Assembly (NCBI GenBank): GCA_034519515.1
Contig: JAXHOK010000024.1
Location: forward strand, 51,945 to 115,944
Direction of reading: 5' to 3'
Length of the DNA: 64,000 nt
From: Arcicella sp034519515
GTDB taxonomy: Bacteria > Bacteroidota > Bacteroidia > Cytophagales > Spirosomataceae
In this document: piece after piece, positions 15,717 through 24,028 of the stretch
Layout: every line of letters begins with the position of its first letter
Position numbering within the stretch: position 1 is the stretch's first letter
Notes under the pieces: generated by a model
Databases searched by the model: none
Told to the model about the DNA's origin: nothing
Seen by the model: the letters and a program-made list of their open reading frames with translations, nothing else
Translations under genes and position numbers: made by a program

Positions 15717-16705
15717 ATTTGTATCAATAATTTACCAAAGTTTTTACCTTCAAATAACATCCTCAGAGCCATTGCAAAATTTTCAATTCCTTCGATGATA
15801 TGTTCTCTTGAATGAATTTTGCCTTCCGAAATCCACTGAGAAATATTGCTAATGGCTTCGGGGTATCTGTCCATGAAATCGAAAACAATAATCCCCTTCA
15901 TTTCGCCACGAGCGGACACAATTTTCATATAATTTTTAGGTCCTTTAATATCCATCGGGTTATTATATTGAGACATTGCCCCACAAATGATAACTCTTGC
16001 ACCTCTCGCTAAATTTGTCAAAGCAATATCCAAAATTTCACCGCCTACATTGTCATAATATACGCTAATTCCTTCTGGGCAATGTTTTTTAAGTTCTTCG
16101 TCGATATTTTGAGATTTATAATCAATCACAACATCAAATCCGATTGATAACAAATAATCACACTTTTCTTTGCCTCCCGCCGATCCAATTGCTTTACAAC
16201 CTTTTATTTTAGCAATTTGCCCAACCATTGAACCCACTACACCTGCCGCACCTGAAACGAAAACGGTTTCGCCCGCTTTGGGTTGTCCTCTTTCTAATAA
16301 TCCAAAATAGGCGGTCATGCCTGGCATTCCCAAAGGGCCCAGATGTTTGGGAACATCTCCTTTGGATAAATCCAATATTTTCAAGCCTTTACCATCAGAA
16401 ATTGCGTAAGAGGTTGCTCCCAAAAGTCCTTCTACAAACATTCCAACAGGGAAATCATCATTTTTTGATTCAATAATTTCACCCGAAGAAAACGCTCTCA
16501 TCACACTCCCGAGGGCAACACCTGGGATGTAAGTTGTACCTGCATTCATCCACCCACGAATGGCTGGATCGAGCGAAATATAATGAATTTGGATAAGAAT
16601 TTGTCCGTATTCAAGGCTTGGAATTTCGGAACTGACTATTTCAAAATCAGAATCCTTGACCATTCCTTCTGGACGGTTAGCTAATAAAATTTGTGTACTT
16701 TTCAA
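15713..16705 (-). CDS. NADP-dependent MDR oxidoreductase (CurA/leukotriene-B4-dehydrogenase type)
   Basis: 330 aa, zinc-free medium-chain reductase. N-terminal GroES-like domain with YISLDPAIRGWMN, then the Rossmann fold VFVSGAAGVVGSMVGQIAKI near residue 150, and VYYDNVGGEILDIAL. These enzymes reduce activated double bonds of enones or oxidise allylic alcohols with NADP(H). It is the first gene of the four-gene minus-strand operon and overlaps the VOC start by ATGA. Confidence 0.87.
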   Translation of the reverse strand: MKSTQILLANRPEGMVKDSDFEIVSSEIPSLEYGQILIQIHYISLDPAIRGWMNAGTTYIPGVALGSVMRAFSSGEIIESKNDDFPVGMFVEGLLGATSYAISDGKGLKILDLSKGDVPKHLGPLGMPGMTAYFGLLERGQPKAGETVFVSGAAGVVGSMVGQIAKIKGCKAIGSAGGKEKCDYLLSIGFDVVIDYKSQNIDEELKKHCPEGISVYYDNVGGEILDIALTNLARGARVIICGAMSQYNNPMDIKGPKNYMKIVSARGEMKGIIVFDFMDRYPEAISNISQWISEGKIHSREHIIEGIENFAMALRMLFEGKNFGKLLIQI

Positions 16706-16909
16706 GAGGAAGATATATTATCAAAAATTGGTATTTCTGGTTGTCTGACAAATTTTGTGGTCACGGAGTTTCTCGGAGTTTTACATAGGGTTACACAAAA
16801 AACTCTTTTAACTTTGTGTCCACATAAACTATTATCGAACCAAACTTCTTTAAAACAAATTAACGAATCTTAGCTTAGAACTCAAAGAAAAAGACTGTAT
16901 TTTTGAAAA
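16706..16909. other. Divergent intergenic region
   Basis: 204 bp between the MDR start and the hydrolase start. It contains a direct word (cacggagtttctcggagttt) near 16763. TATTTTTG at 16898-16905 resembles a minus-7 box but is only 4 bp before the ATG and has no partner box, so I do not call a promoter. Confidence 0.4.
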
Positions 16910-17740
16910 ATGGAACAGAAATTTATTATAGCAAACGGCATCAAAATCCATTATCGACAAGAAGGTTTTGGCGAGGCGATTGTATTGCTTCATGCTTCGC
17001 CACGTTCGGGTAAAATGTTGGAAAATTTTGGTAAAATTCTGTCTCAGTCGTTTCAAGTGATTATTCCTGATTTGCCAGGCTACGGATATTCGGAGGCGAT
17101 TCCCCAAAAAGTAGAAAATCTTTATCAAGTTGTACCTTATTTAAAGGCATTTTTGGAGGCATTGAATGTTAAAAAAACATCCATTTACGGAACTGCCACG
17201 GGGGCTCAGTTAGGAATTGCTTATGCTTTATCACATCCATCTGAAATTAAAAGTCTGTACTTGGATAATCCTGCTCATTTTTCCGAAAAAGAATATCGAC
17301 AAATTTCAGAAAAATATTTTATAAACTTCACCCCGAAATCCGATGGTAGTCATTTGATAAATTTGTGGAATCATGCGAAAGAATCAATGATGTATTTCCC
17401 TTGGTATGACCATTCGGAAGACGCTCAATTTAGTAAAATAGTCCCCACAGATGCTGCAATTGCGGATATTGTGCAAGCGTACATCGTGGCGGGCGAGCGT
17501 TATGACGAATTGTATCGGGCGGCTTTTCTGCACGAAAGAGCCGAGAAAATTCAGCAATTAAACGTTCCAACAGTAATTTTCAAATGGAAAGCGAGTATTT
17601 TATTGAAATACATTGAGCGGCTTTTAGCTTTTGAAATGCCTGATAATGTGAGGGTTGTGGAAACGGAGAAGGATCTATTGGAAAGGTATAAAAAGATGGC
17701 GGAAATAATGTCTGAACTTGAATTCACAGTGGGATTATAG
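16910..17740 (+). CDS. Alpha/beta-hydrolase fold protein lacking the nucleophile residue
   Basis: 276 aa, with the fold's oxyanion loop VLLHASPRSG, strand-turn PDLPGYGYSE and nucleophile elbow YGTATGAQLG. In the elbow G-x-Nuc-x-G the nucleophile position is Ala96, not Ser, Cys or Asp. Related subfamilies carry GxHTG there. The C-terminal segment (VVETEKDLLERYKKMAEIM) has no clear catalytic His. The protein is therefore probably not a standard esterase; binding or a different chemistry is possible. It is followed by a MogA/MoaB gene about 100 bp downstream. Confidence 0.8.
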   Translation: MEQKFIIANGIKIHYRQEGFGEAIVLLHASPRSGKMLENFGKILSQSFQVIIPDLPGYGYSEAIPQKVENLYQVVPYLKAFLEALNVKKTSIYGTATGAQLGIAYALSHPSEIKSLYLDNPAHFSEKEYRQISEKYFINFTPKSDGSHLINLWNHAKESMMYFPWYDHSEDAQFSKIVPTDAAIADIVQAYIVAGERYDELYRAAFLHERAEKIQQLNVPTVIFKWKASILLKYIERLLAFEMPDNVRVVETEKDLLERYKKMAEIMSELEFTVGL

Positions 17741-17792
17741 AATTTATGGATTTTACAAGGTGGAATCCAACTAATCCACTAATCTGATACGG

Positions 17793-17806
17793 TGCGACGT
17801 TTCGCA
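17793..17806. repeat. TTGCGA...TCGCAA-type small palindrome, copy 1
   Basis: tgcga-cgtt-tcgca followed by atccaaattc. The same palindrome plus flank recurs at 23280-23297. Confidence 0.55.
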
Positions 17807-17837
17807 ATCCAAATTCAAATACAAAATTAATAATAAA

Positions 17838-18362
17838 ATGACCATAAAAATTGGCGTAATAAACGTTTCAGACCGTGCAAGTGCGGGCATATACGAGGAT
17901 ATCCCAGGCAAAGCCGTAGTGAAAACTCTAAAGGAATATTTGATTTCAGAATTTGAAACGGTTTATCGTGTAATTCCCGATGAACAAAATTTGATTTCAG
18001 AAACTTTAATTGAAATGGCGGATGTTCACAATTGCTGTTTAATTGTAACGACGGGCGGAACTGGTCCTGCCAAACGGGACGTAACGCCCGAAGCCACCGA
18101 AGCCATTTGTGAGAAAATGATGCCAGGATTTGGTGAATTGATGCGTCAGGAGAGTTTGAAATATGTGCCAACAGCGATACTTTCCAGACAAACTGCGGGT
18201 ATCAGAGGAAGTTCATTAATCATAAATCTACCAGGAAAACCCAAAGCAATTCGTCAATGCTTGGATGCCGTTTTTCCCGCTGTGCCTTATTGTATAGATT
18301 TGATTGATGGAGCTTATTTAGTTTGTAATCAAGAAGTTATGAAGGAATTTCGTCCGCTGTAA
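17838..18362 (+). CDS. mogA: Molybdopterin adenylyltransferase-like protein (MogA/MoaB family)
   Basis: 174 aa. The core is the molybdenum-cofactor binding fold with IGVINVSDRASAGIYEDIPG, the signature TTGGTGPAKRDVTPEAT (molybdopterin-binding loop with the catalytic Asp region), then SRQTAGIRGSSLIINLPGKP. These enzymes adenylylate molybdopterin before molybdate insertion. No other moa/moe genes are nearby, so the role in cofactor biosynthesis rests on family membership. The MogA versus MoaB choice is tentative. Confidence 0.82.
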   Translation: MTIKIGVINVSDRASAGIYEDIPGKAVVKTLKEYLISEFETVYRVIPDEQNLISETLIEMADVHNCCLIVTTGGTGPAKRDVTPEATEAICEKMMPGFGELMRQESLKYVPTAILSRQTAGIRGSSLIINLPGKPKAIRQCLDAVFPAVPYCIDLIDGAYLVCNQEVMKEFRPL

Positions 18363-18430
18363 CGGGGAACATTACACGGTAAACGGTGCAGGGAATTGCG
18401 TTTGCCGTTCCCCGTGTACCGTTCCCCGTT
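18361..18430. repeat. Locus-specific word hairpin (AACGGGGAAC type)
   Basis: aacggggaac (18361-18370) and gttccccgtt (18421-18430) are perfect arms; inside are more copies of ccgttccccgtgtacc. It lies between convergent genes mogA and the XRE regulator and may terminate both. Confidence 0.7.
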
Positions 18431-18431
18431 A

Positions 18432-19415
18432 CTACCGTAATCTATCCAATTCATGGGTTAAATCATCAACTAAGTCCTTAACTCTTTCTAAAGAAATATG
18501 GGGTTCGGGCAGTTGCTGGCTGATGAAAGAATTTACTTCCCAAATTTCAACGATATCTTTGATAGAAATCTCAAAACTTGGGATTGTTGGGTTATCTGAA
18601 CTCAGTAGTAAAGCCCCCTTAATTTTTACTTGATTATAAACCCTACGATAAATAACGCCTTGTTGGGTAGTCAGCAGCACATAAAATTTACCATCTTTAA
18701 CCTCCGACCAATCCGAAATACCTGTTCCTATTACAATCGAGTTTTGGAGTGGAAAATCATTTCCCATCTCAAAAGCCCTACTCTTTTCCGAATTAATGAA
18801 AGGTAAAGATATTGTTGGCATTGTTTGTAGATAATCCGCTTTTTGGCAATTTACTAAATACTCTTTTATGGTATTTGCCTTAACTAAGGGGGTTAATTTA
18901 TTGGTAGCTTTTTGAGGTGGGGCGATTTCACTTTTAGTAGGATTACTAATCGTATGTAGGTGATTATCAACGAAATGCTGAAAAGAAGTTTCGTTGTCTG
19001 CTAAATAATTTTGCGGTTTTTCATAATGATAATTTTCTTCTTTGGGTTGAAAAATATCATTCATAATTTTAGCAATGGGCTGAGGCTCTGGAACTTTTGT
19101 AAACGTGCGAGATTCTACCGTTTGTGGTTCAAATGTATTTTGAGGAACATTATTAGCAATGATTCCCGTGGTGCTTTGGGAAAGACTAATTCCTGGGGTT
19201 TCCCTGATTTTACGAATGTCAGTTTTAATCAGTGAATCAACTGAAGTCCCGAAAACTTGAGCAATCGTTTTAAGGTTTTCTAAATTTGGATTAGCTCTGG
19301 CTTCTTCATAAGCCCCTAATAATGAGCGTTTTATACCTATTCTTCGAGCGAACTGCTCTTGCGTTAAACCATTCAGGCGACGAAGGTACTTGATGTTATT
19401 ACTAACAATTGACAT
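18432..19415 (-). CDS. XRE-family regulator with LexA/S24-like C-terminal domain
   Basis: 327 aa. HTH_3 domain at about residues 6-62 (IKYLRRLNGLTQEQFARRIG, RSLLGAYEEARANPNLENLK). A long linker rich in Pro, Asn and Thr follows. The C-terminal 100 residues resemble the LexA/S24 fold (LQNSIVIGTGISDWSEVKDG, FYVLLTTQQGVIYRRVYNQV), but the GDSM-type serine motif is replaced by MGNDFPLQ, so self-cleavage is unlikely. It probably dimerises through this domain. A hairpin with dyad symmetry lies just upstream of the start and could be its operator. Confidence 0.82.
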   Translation of the reverse strand: MSIVSNNIKYLRRLNGLTQEQFARRIGIKRSLLGAYEEARANPNLENLKTIAQVFGTSVDSLIKTDIRKIRETPGISLSQSTTGIIANNVPQNTFEPQTVESRTFTKVPEPQPIAKIMNDIFQPKEENYHYEKPQNYLADNETSFQHFVDNHLHTISNPTKSEIAPPQKATNKLTPLVKANTIKEYLVNCQKADYLQTMPTISLPFINSEKSRAFEMGNDFPLQNSIVIGTGISDWSEVKDGKFYVLLTTQQGVIYRRVYNQVKIKGALLLSSDNPTIPSFEISIKDIVEIWEVNSFISQQLPEPHISLERVKDLVDDLTHELDRLR

Positions 19416-19430
19416 GGCGAGGAGGGTTTT

Positions 19431-19464
19431 AAAAAATGTCCCGATTGGCGACTTGACATTTTTT
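19431..19464 (-). promoter_or_regulatory. Dyad/hairpin in the leader of the XRE regulator
   Basis: aaaaaatgtc (19431-19440) and gacatttttt (19455-19464) are perfect inverted arms, 15 bp upstream of the regulator's start. It could be an autoregulatory operator or an attenuator. The remaining divergent gap to 19633 is AT-rich with no consensus promoter that I can place. Confidence 0.5.
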
Positions 19465-19633
19465 GTGTTTAAAATGGTAAGGATTTTACTAAATATATGC
19501 CTCTAATTACTAATCTTAATGTAAAATAACTATATAAACTATTAATAGCCAATATTTTACTATTTTTTCGTACTTTTATCTGTTACCTTTTTAGTAAACG
19601 GTAATGTTTTTTTTACCCAAAAATAATTTCATC

Positions 19634-21055
19634 ATGGAAACAATAATCGCTGATAATCACACAGGGCAGGCTATTTTGAGTATTTTTAAAGCTCAAAAGG
19701 CTAATGCACAAAATATCGCCAAATCTGACATAAAACAAAGGAAAGCTAAACTTCGTAAAATTTTGGATTGGACACTCGCACACGAAATTGAAATTGGAGA
19801 TGCCTTGTTTGCTGATTTTAAGAAAAATCCCGCTGAAACTAATTTAGGAGAGATTTTAGGGGTAGTAGGCGAAACTAAACATTTGCTTAAACACCTTAAT
19901 TCATGGATGAAGCCACAATCTGTACCTACTCCCTTAAACATGATTGGCTCGTCTGCCCATGTAAGATTTGAAGCCAAAGGTGTTTGTTTAATTATTTCCC
20001 CGTGGAATTATCCTTTCAATTTGTCCATAAAACCTTTGGTTCAAGCCATTGCGGCAGGAAATACGGTTATATTAAAACCATCTGAATTGACTCCGCACAC
20101 TTCAGCATTAATCAAAAAAATGCTTTCTGAATTATTTGAGGAAAATGAAGTGGCAGTAATTGAGGGTGATGCAAGTATTTCAACGATGCTTTTGGAACAA
20201 CCTTTCAATCATATTTTTTTTACGGGAAGCCCTGCGGTAGGTAAAATTGTGATGTTAGCAGCCGCAAAAAACTTGACTTCCGTAACCTTAGAATTGGGTG
20301 GTAAATCGCCTTGTGTTGTAGATGAAACTGCTAATATTAAGGATGTCGCTGAAAAGATTGCATGGGGAAAATTCCTGAATAATGGGCAAACTTGTATCGC
20401 ACCCGACTATATTTTAGTTCAAAAGAATGTCGAAAACCAATTAGTGGATGCTTTGAAAAATTCCATTGCTAATATGTATGGCGATGATGTAAAAGCCTCC
20501 ACTGATTATTGCAGAGTGGTTAATAACCGACATTTTAATCGTTTGAATAGTTTATTGAACGAAGCCGTGGAGAAGGGAGCAATCGTGCGAGCGGGTGGGC
20601 AAACCGACGGGGCAGAGAATTATATCGCCCCGACTCTTTTAACGGAAGTAGATGATTCAATGCAAGTTATGCAGGATGAAATTTTTGGACCAATTTTACC
20701 CATACTTTCCTACGAAAACAATGAAGAAGTCATCCATTATATTAATCAGAAAGAGAAGCCTTTGGCAATGTATATCAATTCTGGAAAAGAGAAAAATATT
20801 CAGTATTTCATGGAAAATACTTCCGCTGGGGGTACAGTTATTAATGATTCTGTCATTCATTACGGACATACAGAATTACCTTTTGGAGGTGTTAATAACT
20901 CAGGAATAGGCAAATCTGGTGGAATTTGGGGTTTTACAGAATTTTCTAATCAAAGAGCTGTTTTGAGACAAAGATTCGGTACTTTCAAAATGATTTATCC
21001 GCCCTATACGCCTTTTGTGGGTAAATTATTGCGGTTTTTTGTTAAGTATTTATAA
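19634..21055 (+). CDS. Aldehyde dehydrogenase, class-3-like
   Basis: 473 aa from METIIADNHTGQ. The upstream ATG at 19604 adds an odd hydrophobic decapeptide and is not chosen. ALDH signatures: SPWNYPFNLSIKPLVQAIAA (oxyanion Asn), FTGSPAVGKIVM, LELGGKSPCVV (general-base Glu) and NNGQTCIAPDYIL (catalytic Cys). The lack of an extra C-terminal domain and the IAPDY sequence after Cys are typical of class 3/fatty-aldehyde enzymes. The tail is hydrophobic (FVGKLLRFFVKYL) and may associate with membrane. Confidence 0.9.
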   Translation: METIIADNHTGQAILSIFKAQKANAQNIAKSDIKQRKAKLRKILDWTLAHEIEIGDALFADFKKNPAETNLGEILGVVGETKHLLKHLNSWMKPQSVPTPLNMIGSSAHVRFEAKGVCLIISPWNYPFNLSIKPLVQAIAAGNTVILKPSELTPHTSALIKKMLSELFEENEVAVIEGDASISTMLLEQPFNHIFFTGSPAVGKIVMLAAAKNLTSVTLELGGKSPCVVDETANIKDVAEKIAWGKFLNNGQTCIAPDYILVQKNVENQLVDALKNSIANMYGDDVKASTDYCRVVNNRHFNRLNSLLNEAVEKGAIVRAGGQTDGAENYIAPTLLTEVDDSMQVMQDEIFGPILPILSYENNEEVIHYINQKEKPLAMYINSGKEKNIQYFMENTSAGGTVINDSVIHYGHTELPFGGVNNSGIGKSGGIWGFTEFSNQRAVLRQRFGTFKMIYPPYTPFVGKLLRFFVKYL

Positions 21056-21077
21056 GTAGGAATTAAATTTAAAAACT

Positions 21078-21444
21078 ATGGATGAAAATGAAAATATCAA
21101 ACTACAAATAAATAGGAATATATCACATTACGAATTCTCTGTATGAAATTTTAATTTCAAAGAATTTTAGAAAACGGTATGAGATGTTCCTTAGAGGTAA
21201 AACCATAGCAAACTTATGTAGTTTTATTGTAGGGTATAATGTTGCGTTGGAGATACGAAATTTAAAAGAAGAAAATCAAATTGATTGGAGTGAATTTAAC
21301 TTCTGGGTAGCAAAAAGACTAAAACGTACTGAAACGGCTGACTGGTCAATGTTGATTTGGGTTGAAAGTTTTGGTAATGAATCTGTTGCTATTTCAAGAT
21401 TTTTCGATTTTTATGATGCTTATTTTGAAGAAACACTTGGTTAA
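21078..21444 (+). pseudogene. Small hypothetical protein split by a frameshift
   Basis: One frame starts at 21078 (MDENENIKLQINRN...) and stops near 21143. The next frame carries IYHITNSLYEILISKNFRKR into EMFLRGKTIANLCSFIVGYN and ends at 21444. Joined with one shift between about 21110 and 21140, they make an about 120-aa protein. The downstream ATG at 21184 would discard a plausible coding stretch. The protein is not recognised; it contains several Trp (WSEFNFW, WSMLIW) and no signal peptide. It lies just after the aldehyde dehydrogenase. Confidence 0.5.
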
Positions 21445-21528
21445 TTTTTTTTCCACAGATAATTTCGTCCTCATGGTTACATTAATCCTTAACATCCGCT
21501 CCATCTGAGCTATAAAACTATACAAAAT

Positions 21529-23238
21529 ATGCAAAAACTTCGCTCACAAAATTGGTTTGGAAAAACAGGTAAAGACGGTTTTATTTACCGTGCTTGGATG
21601 AAAAATCAGGGAATTCCTGATGATATGTTTGACGGTCGCCCCGTGATTGGCATTTGTAATACTTGGTCTGAATTGACTCCTTGCAATGCTCATTTCAGAG
21701 ATTTGGCTGAATCTGTCAAAAAAGGCGTTTATGAAGCAGGAGGTTATCCAGTAGAGTTTCCTGTAATGTCATTGGGCGAAACTTTAATTAAACCAACTGC
21801 CATGCTTTACCGTAATTTGGCGAGTATGGACGTAGAAGAATCCATCCGTGCCAACCCGATTGATGGCGTAGTATTATTGTGTGGATGTGATAAAACTACG
21901 CCTTCGCTCGTTATGGGTGCGTGTTCTGTGGATATTCCGACACTTGTTATTTCTGGTGGACCGATGTTGAAAGGGCATTGGCGAGGAACGGATATTGGTA
22001 CTTCTGACGTTTGGCGTTTTGCGGAGGCGTTTAAATTAGGAAATATTACAGAAAAACAATTTGTGGAAGCCGAAGGCTGCATGGCTCGTACCCAAGGACA
22101 TTGTGCCGTGATGGGAACTGCCTCAACTATGGCTACGATGGTGGAGGCTTTGGGACTTTCTTTGCCCAATAACGCTGCCATTCCTGCGGCAGATGTTCGG
22201 AGAAAGGTGATTTCTCAATTATCGGGTCGCCGTATTGTTGATATGGTTAAAGAAGACTTGACACTCTCAAAAATATTGACCCGTGAGGCTTTTGAAAATG
22301 CCATTATGGTAAATGCAGCTATCGGAGGTTCAACTAATTTCGTGATTCACCTTTTGGCAATTGCAGGACGTATTGGTATTGAACTCAACATTGATGACTT
22401 TGATAAATATTCACAAAATATTCCTCTGATTGCTAATCTACAGCCATCAGGGCAGCATTTTATGGAAGATTTATACTATGCAGGAGGTCTGCCAGCCGTC
22501 ATAAAAGAACTGAAGTCAGTGCTTCATAACGATGCTCTAACGGTGAATGGTCATTCGATTGGTGAGAATTCAGAAGATGCAGAAATATTCAATCAGGACA
22601 TTGTGGGTTCAATGGAAAAGCCATTCAAAGAAAGTTCTGGAATTGCGGTTGTTCGTGGAAATCTTGCTCCAAATGGTGCAGTGATTAAACCCTCTGCCGC
22701 AACACCCGCTTTGATGATTCACCGAGGAAAAGCCGTAGTTTTTGAAACCATCGAAGACTATCACGCCCGTATCGAAGACCCCGATTTAGACATTGATGAA
22801 AACTCTGTAATGGTTTTGAAAAACGTTGGTCCAAAAGGTTATCCAGGTATGGCAGAAGTGGGAAATATGGGAATTCCTAAGAAATTATTAGAGAAAAATA
22901 TCCACGATATTGTCAGAATTTCAGACGGAAGAATGTCGGGAACGGGTTTCGGAACTGTAGTACTACATGTTTCTCCCGAAGCTGCCGCAGGAGGAAATTT
23001 AGCCTTAGTTCAAAATGGAGACTTCATCAGTCTAAACGTTCCAGAACGAACTTTACATTTAGAAGTGTCGGACGAAGAACTCGCTGAAAGACGTAAAAAC
23101 TGGAAACCTTACGATTTGGATGTAAAACGTGGTTACGTTAGCTTATACATTGACCACGTAGAACAGGCACATTTAGGGGCTGATATGGATTTTTTGAAAG
23201 GAAAATCGGGAAGTGTAGTTTCGAGAGATTCGCATTGA
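21529..23238 (+). CDS. IlvD/Edd-family sugar-acid dehydratase (L-arabonate dehydratase type)
   Basis: 569 aa. Fe-S ligand motifs are in place: TPCNAHFRDLAE (Cys), LCGCDKTTPSLVMGACSVD (Cys) and EGCMARTQGHCAVMGTAST (Cys). The C-terminal swivel domain shows ISDGRMSGTGFGTVVLHVSP. The start MQKLRSQNWFGKTGKDGFIY and the length fit the arabonate/xylonate dehydratase branch rather than dihydroxyacid dehydratase. The product would be a 2-keto-3-deoxy sugar acid; an aldehyde dehydrogenase and an HpcH-type aldolase elsewhere in the window could complete such a route, though this is only inference. Confidence 0.87.
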   Translation: MQKLRSQNWFGKTGKDGFIYRAWMKNQGIPDDMFDGRPVIGICNTWSELTPCNAHFRDLAESVKKGVYEAGGYPVEFPVMSLGETLIKPTAMLYRNLASMDVEESIRANPIDGVVLLCGCDKTTPSLVMGACSVDIPTLVISGGPMLKGHWRGTDIGTSDVWRFAEAFKLGNITEKQFVEAEGCMARTQGHCAVMGTASTMATMVEALGLSLPNNAAIPAADVRRKVISQLSGRRIVDMVKEDLTLSKILTREAFENAIMVNAAIGGSTNFVIHLLAIAGRIGIELNIDDFDKYSQNIPLIANLQPSGQHFMEDLYYAGGLPAVIKELKSVLHNDALTVNGHSIGENSEDAEIFNQDIVGSMEKPFKESSGIAVVRGNLAPNGAVIKPSAATPALMIHRGKAVVFETIEDYHARIEDPDLDIDENSVMVLKNVGPKGYPGMAEVGNMGIPKKLLEKNIHDIVRISDGRMSGTGFGTVVLHVSPEAAAGGNLALVQNGDFISLNVPERTLHLEVSDEELAERRKNWKPYDLDVKRGYVSLYIDHVEQAHLGADMDFLKGKSGSVVSRDSH

Positions 23239-23279
23239 TGTCATCTGAATTTGTAATACATTCTTCTCTCTGAATTTAG

Positions 23280-23297
23280 ATTGCGACATCTCGCAAT
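23280..23297. repeat. TTGCGA...TCGCAA-type small palindrome, copy 2
   Basis: attgcga-catc-tcgcaat, perfect arms, followed by ccaaattc as in copy 1 at 17793. Confidence 0.6.
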
Positions 23298-23350
23298 CCA
23301 AATTCCGACGGGGTCGCCCAGACAAAGAAGGATTCGTTATTGATTCGGAC

Positions 23351-23392
23351 ATAAAAAAGGCATTTGAGAATAATATCAAATGCCTTTTTTAT
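23351..23392. terminator. Terminator downstream of the dehydratase
   Basis: ataaaaaaggcatttga pairs with tcaaatgccttttttat around an 8-base loop. It is placed between the convergent dehydratase and lipoprotein genes, so it can serve both. Confidence 0.85.
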
Positions 23393-23417
23393 GTTTAAGT
23401 ATTTCATAATTTGTTAC

Positions 23418-23885
23418 TTACCTTTTTACAACATATCTGAAAGCTGTTCCCGAAAGTGTGTAACCCGTTGTTTTCTGGGTGGAAAAAACTTTATAATTCA
23501 CATTCATCAAACCGCTTGCACCTAAATCTTGAGCTTGGGCAACTAATCTATCCAACATTGCTTTTTTCTCCTGCTGATTATTTCCTCGCTTCAACATTTT
23601 ACCCTTATATTCTTGGTCGGGTTGAATCGGGCTTTCGTCTGAAAGGCTCAGTTTTTCTATTTCTTCATAAGCCAACTGTGGTTTATCCTGTCCTTCCAAA
23701 ATCTCAATAGGATATTTATCAGGAATCTGAAACCCTAAACCTGAGCGTTGTTCCGTACCACCCGTTTCATAATTATTTTTATAATACGAAGTAGTCTGCA
23801 CATTTTTATTATTGGCACAAGCGTTCAGTAAGCAGTAAACAGTGAGCAATAAACAGTAATTAATATTTCCTCTTTTCAAAATCAT
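23418..23885 (-). CDS. Hypothetical lipoprotein with word-derived signal peptide
   Basis: 155 aa. N-terminus MILKRGNINYCLLLTVYCLL then NACANN: a short hydrophobic segment and a Cys in a lipobox-like position, so probably SPII-processed. The segment INYCLLLTVYCLL is encoded by the repeated word cagtaaacagt/gagcaataaac. The mature part has VAQAQDLGASGLMNVNYKVF and GYTLSGTAFRYVVKR, resembling small heavy-metal-binding or YbjQ-like folds only weakly. CAAAAATA at 23923-23930 gives a minus-strand TATTTTTG box 38 bp upstream without a clear partner. Confidence 0.65.
   Translation of the reverse strand: MILKRGNINYCLLLTVYCLLNACANNKNVQTTSYYKNNYETGGTEQRSGLGFQIPDKYPIEILEGQDKPQLAYEEIEKLSLSDESPIQPDQEYKGKMLKRGNNQQEKKAMLDRLVAQAQDLGASGLMNVNYKVFSTQKTTGYTLSGTAFRYVVKR
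23821..23859. repeat. Word repeat inside the lipoprotein signal sequence
   Basis: agtaagcagtaaacagtgag then caataaacagtaatt: the word gcagtaaacagt in imperfect tandem, here in frame with the signal peptide. Confidence 0.6.
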
Positions 23886-24028
23886 AATTTGAAGTCTTTA
23901 CGAAAAGACATTTAGTTTTTTACAAAAATAACGTAAAACCAAAGGAAAAATGTTTCTAAAACCTCATATTGAAGTTAAAAATTGTTAAGTGGGGTGTGAG
24001 CAATAATTCCAATTTCATAACTTATATT

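Noticed and set aside
16898..16905. Promoter minus-7 box before the hydrolase
   Set aside because: Only 4 bp from the ATG and without an upstream TTG at 19-21 bp.
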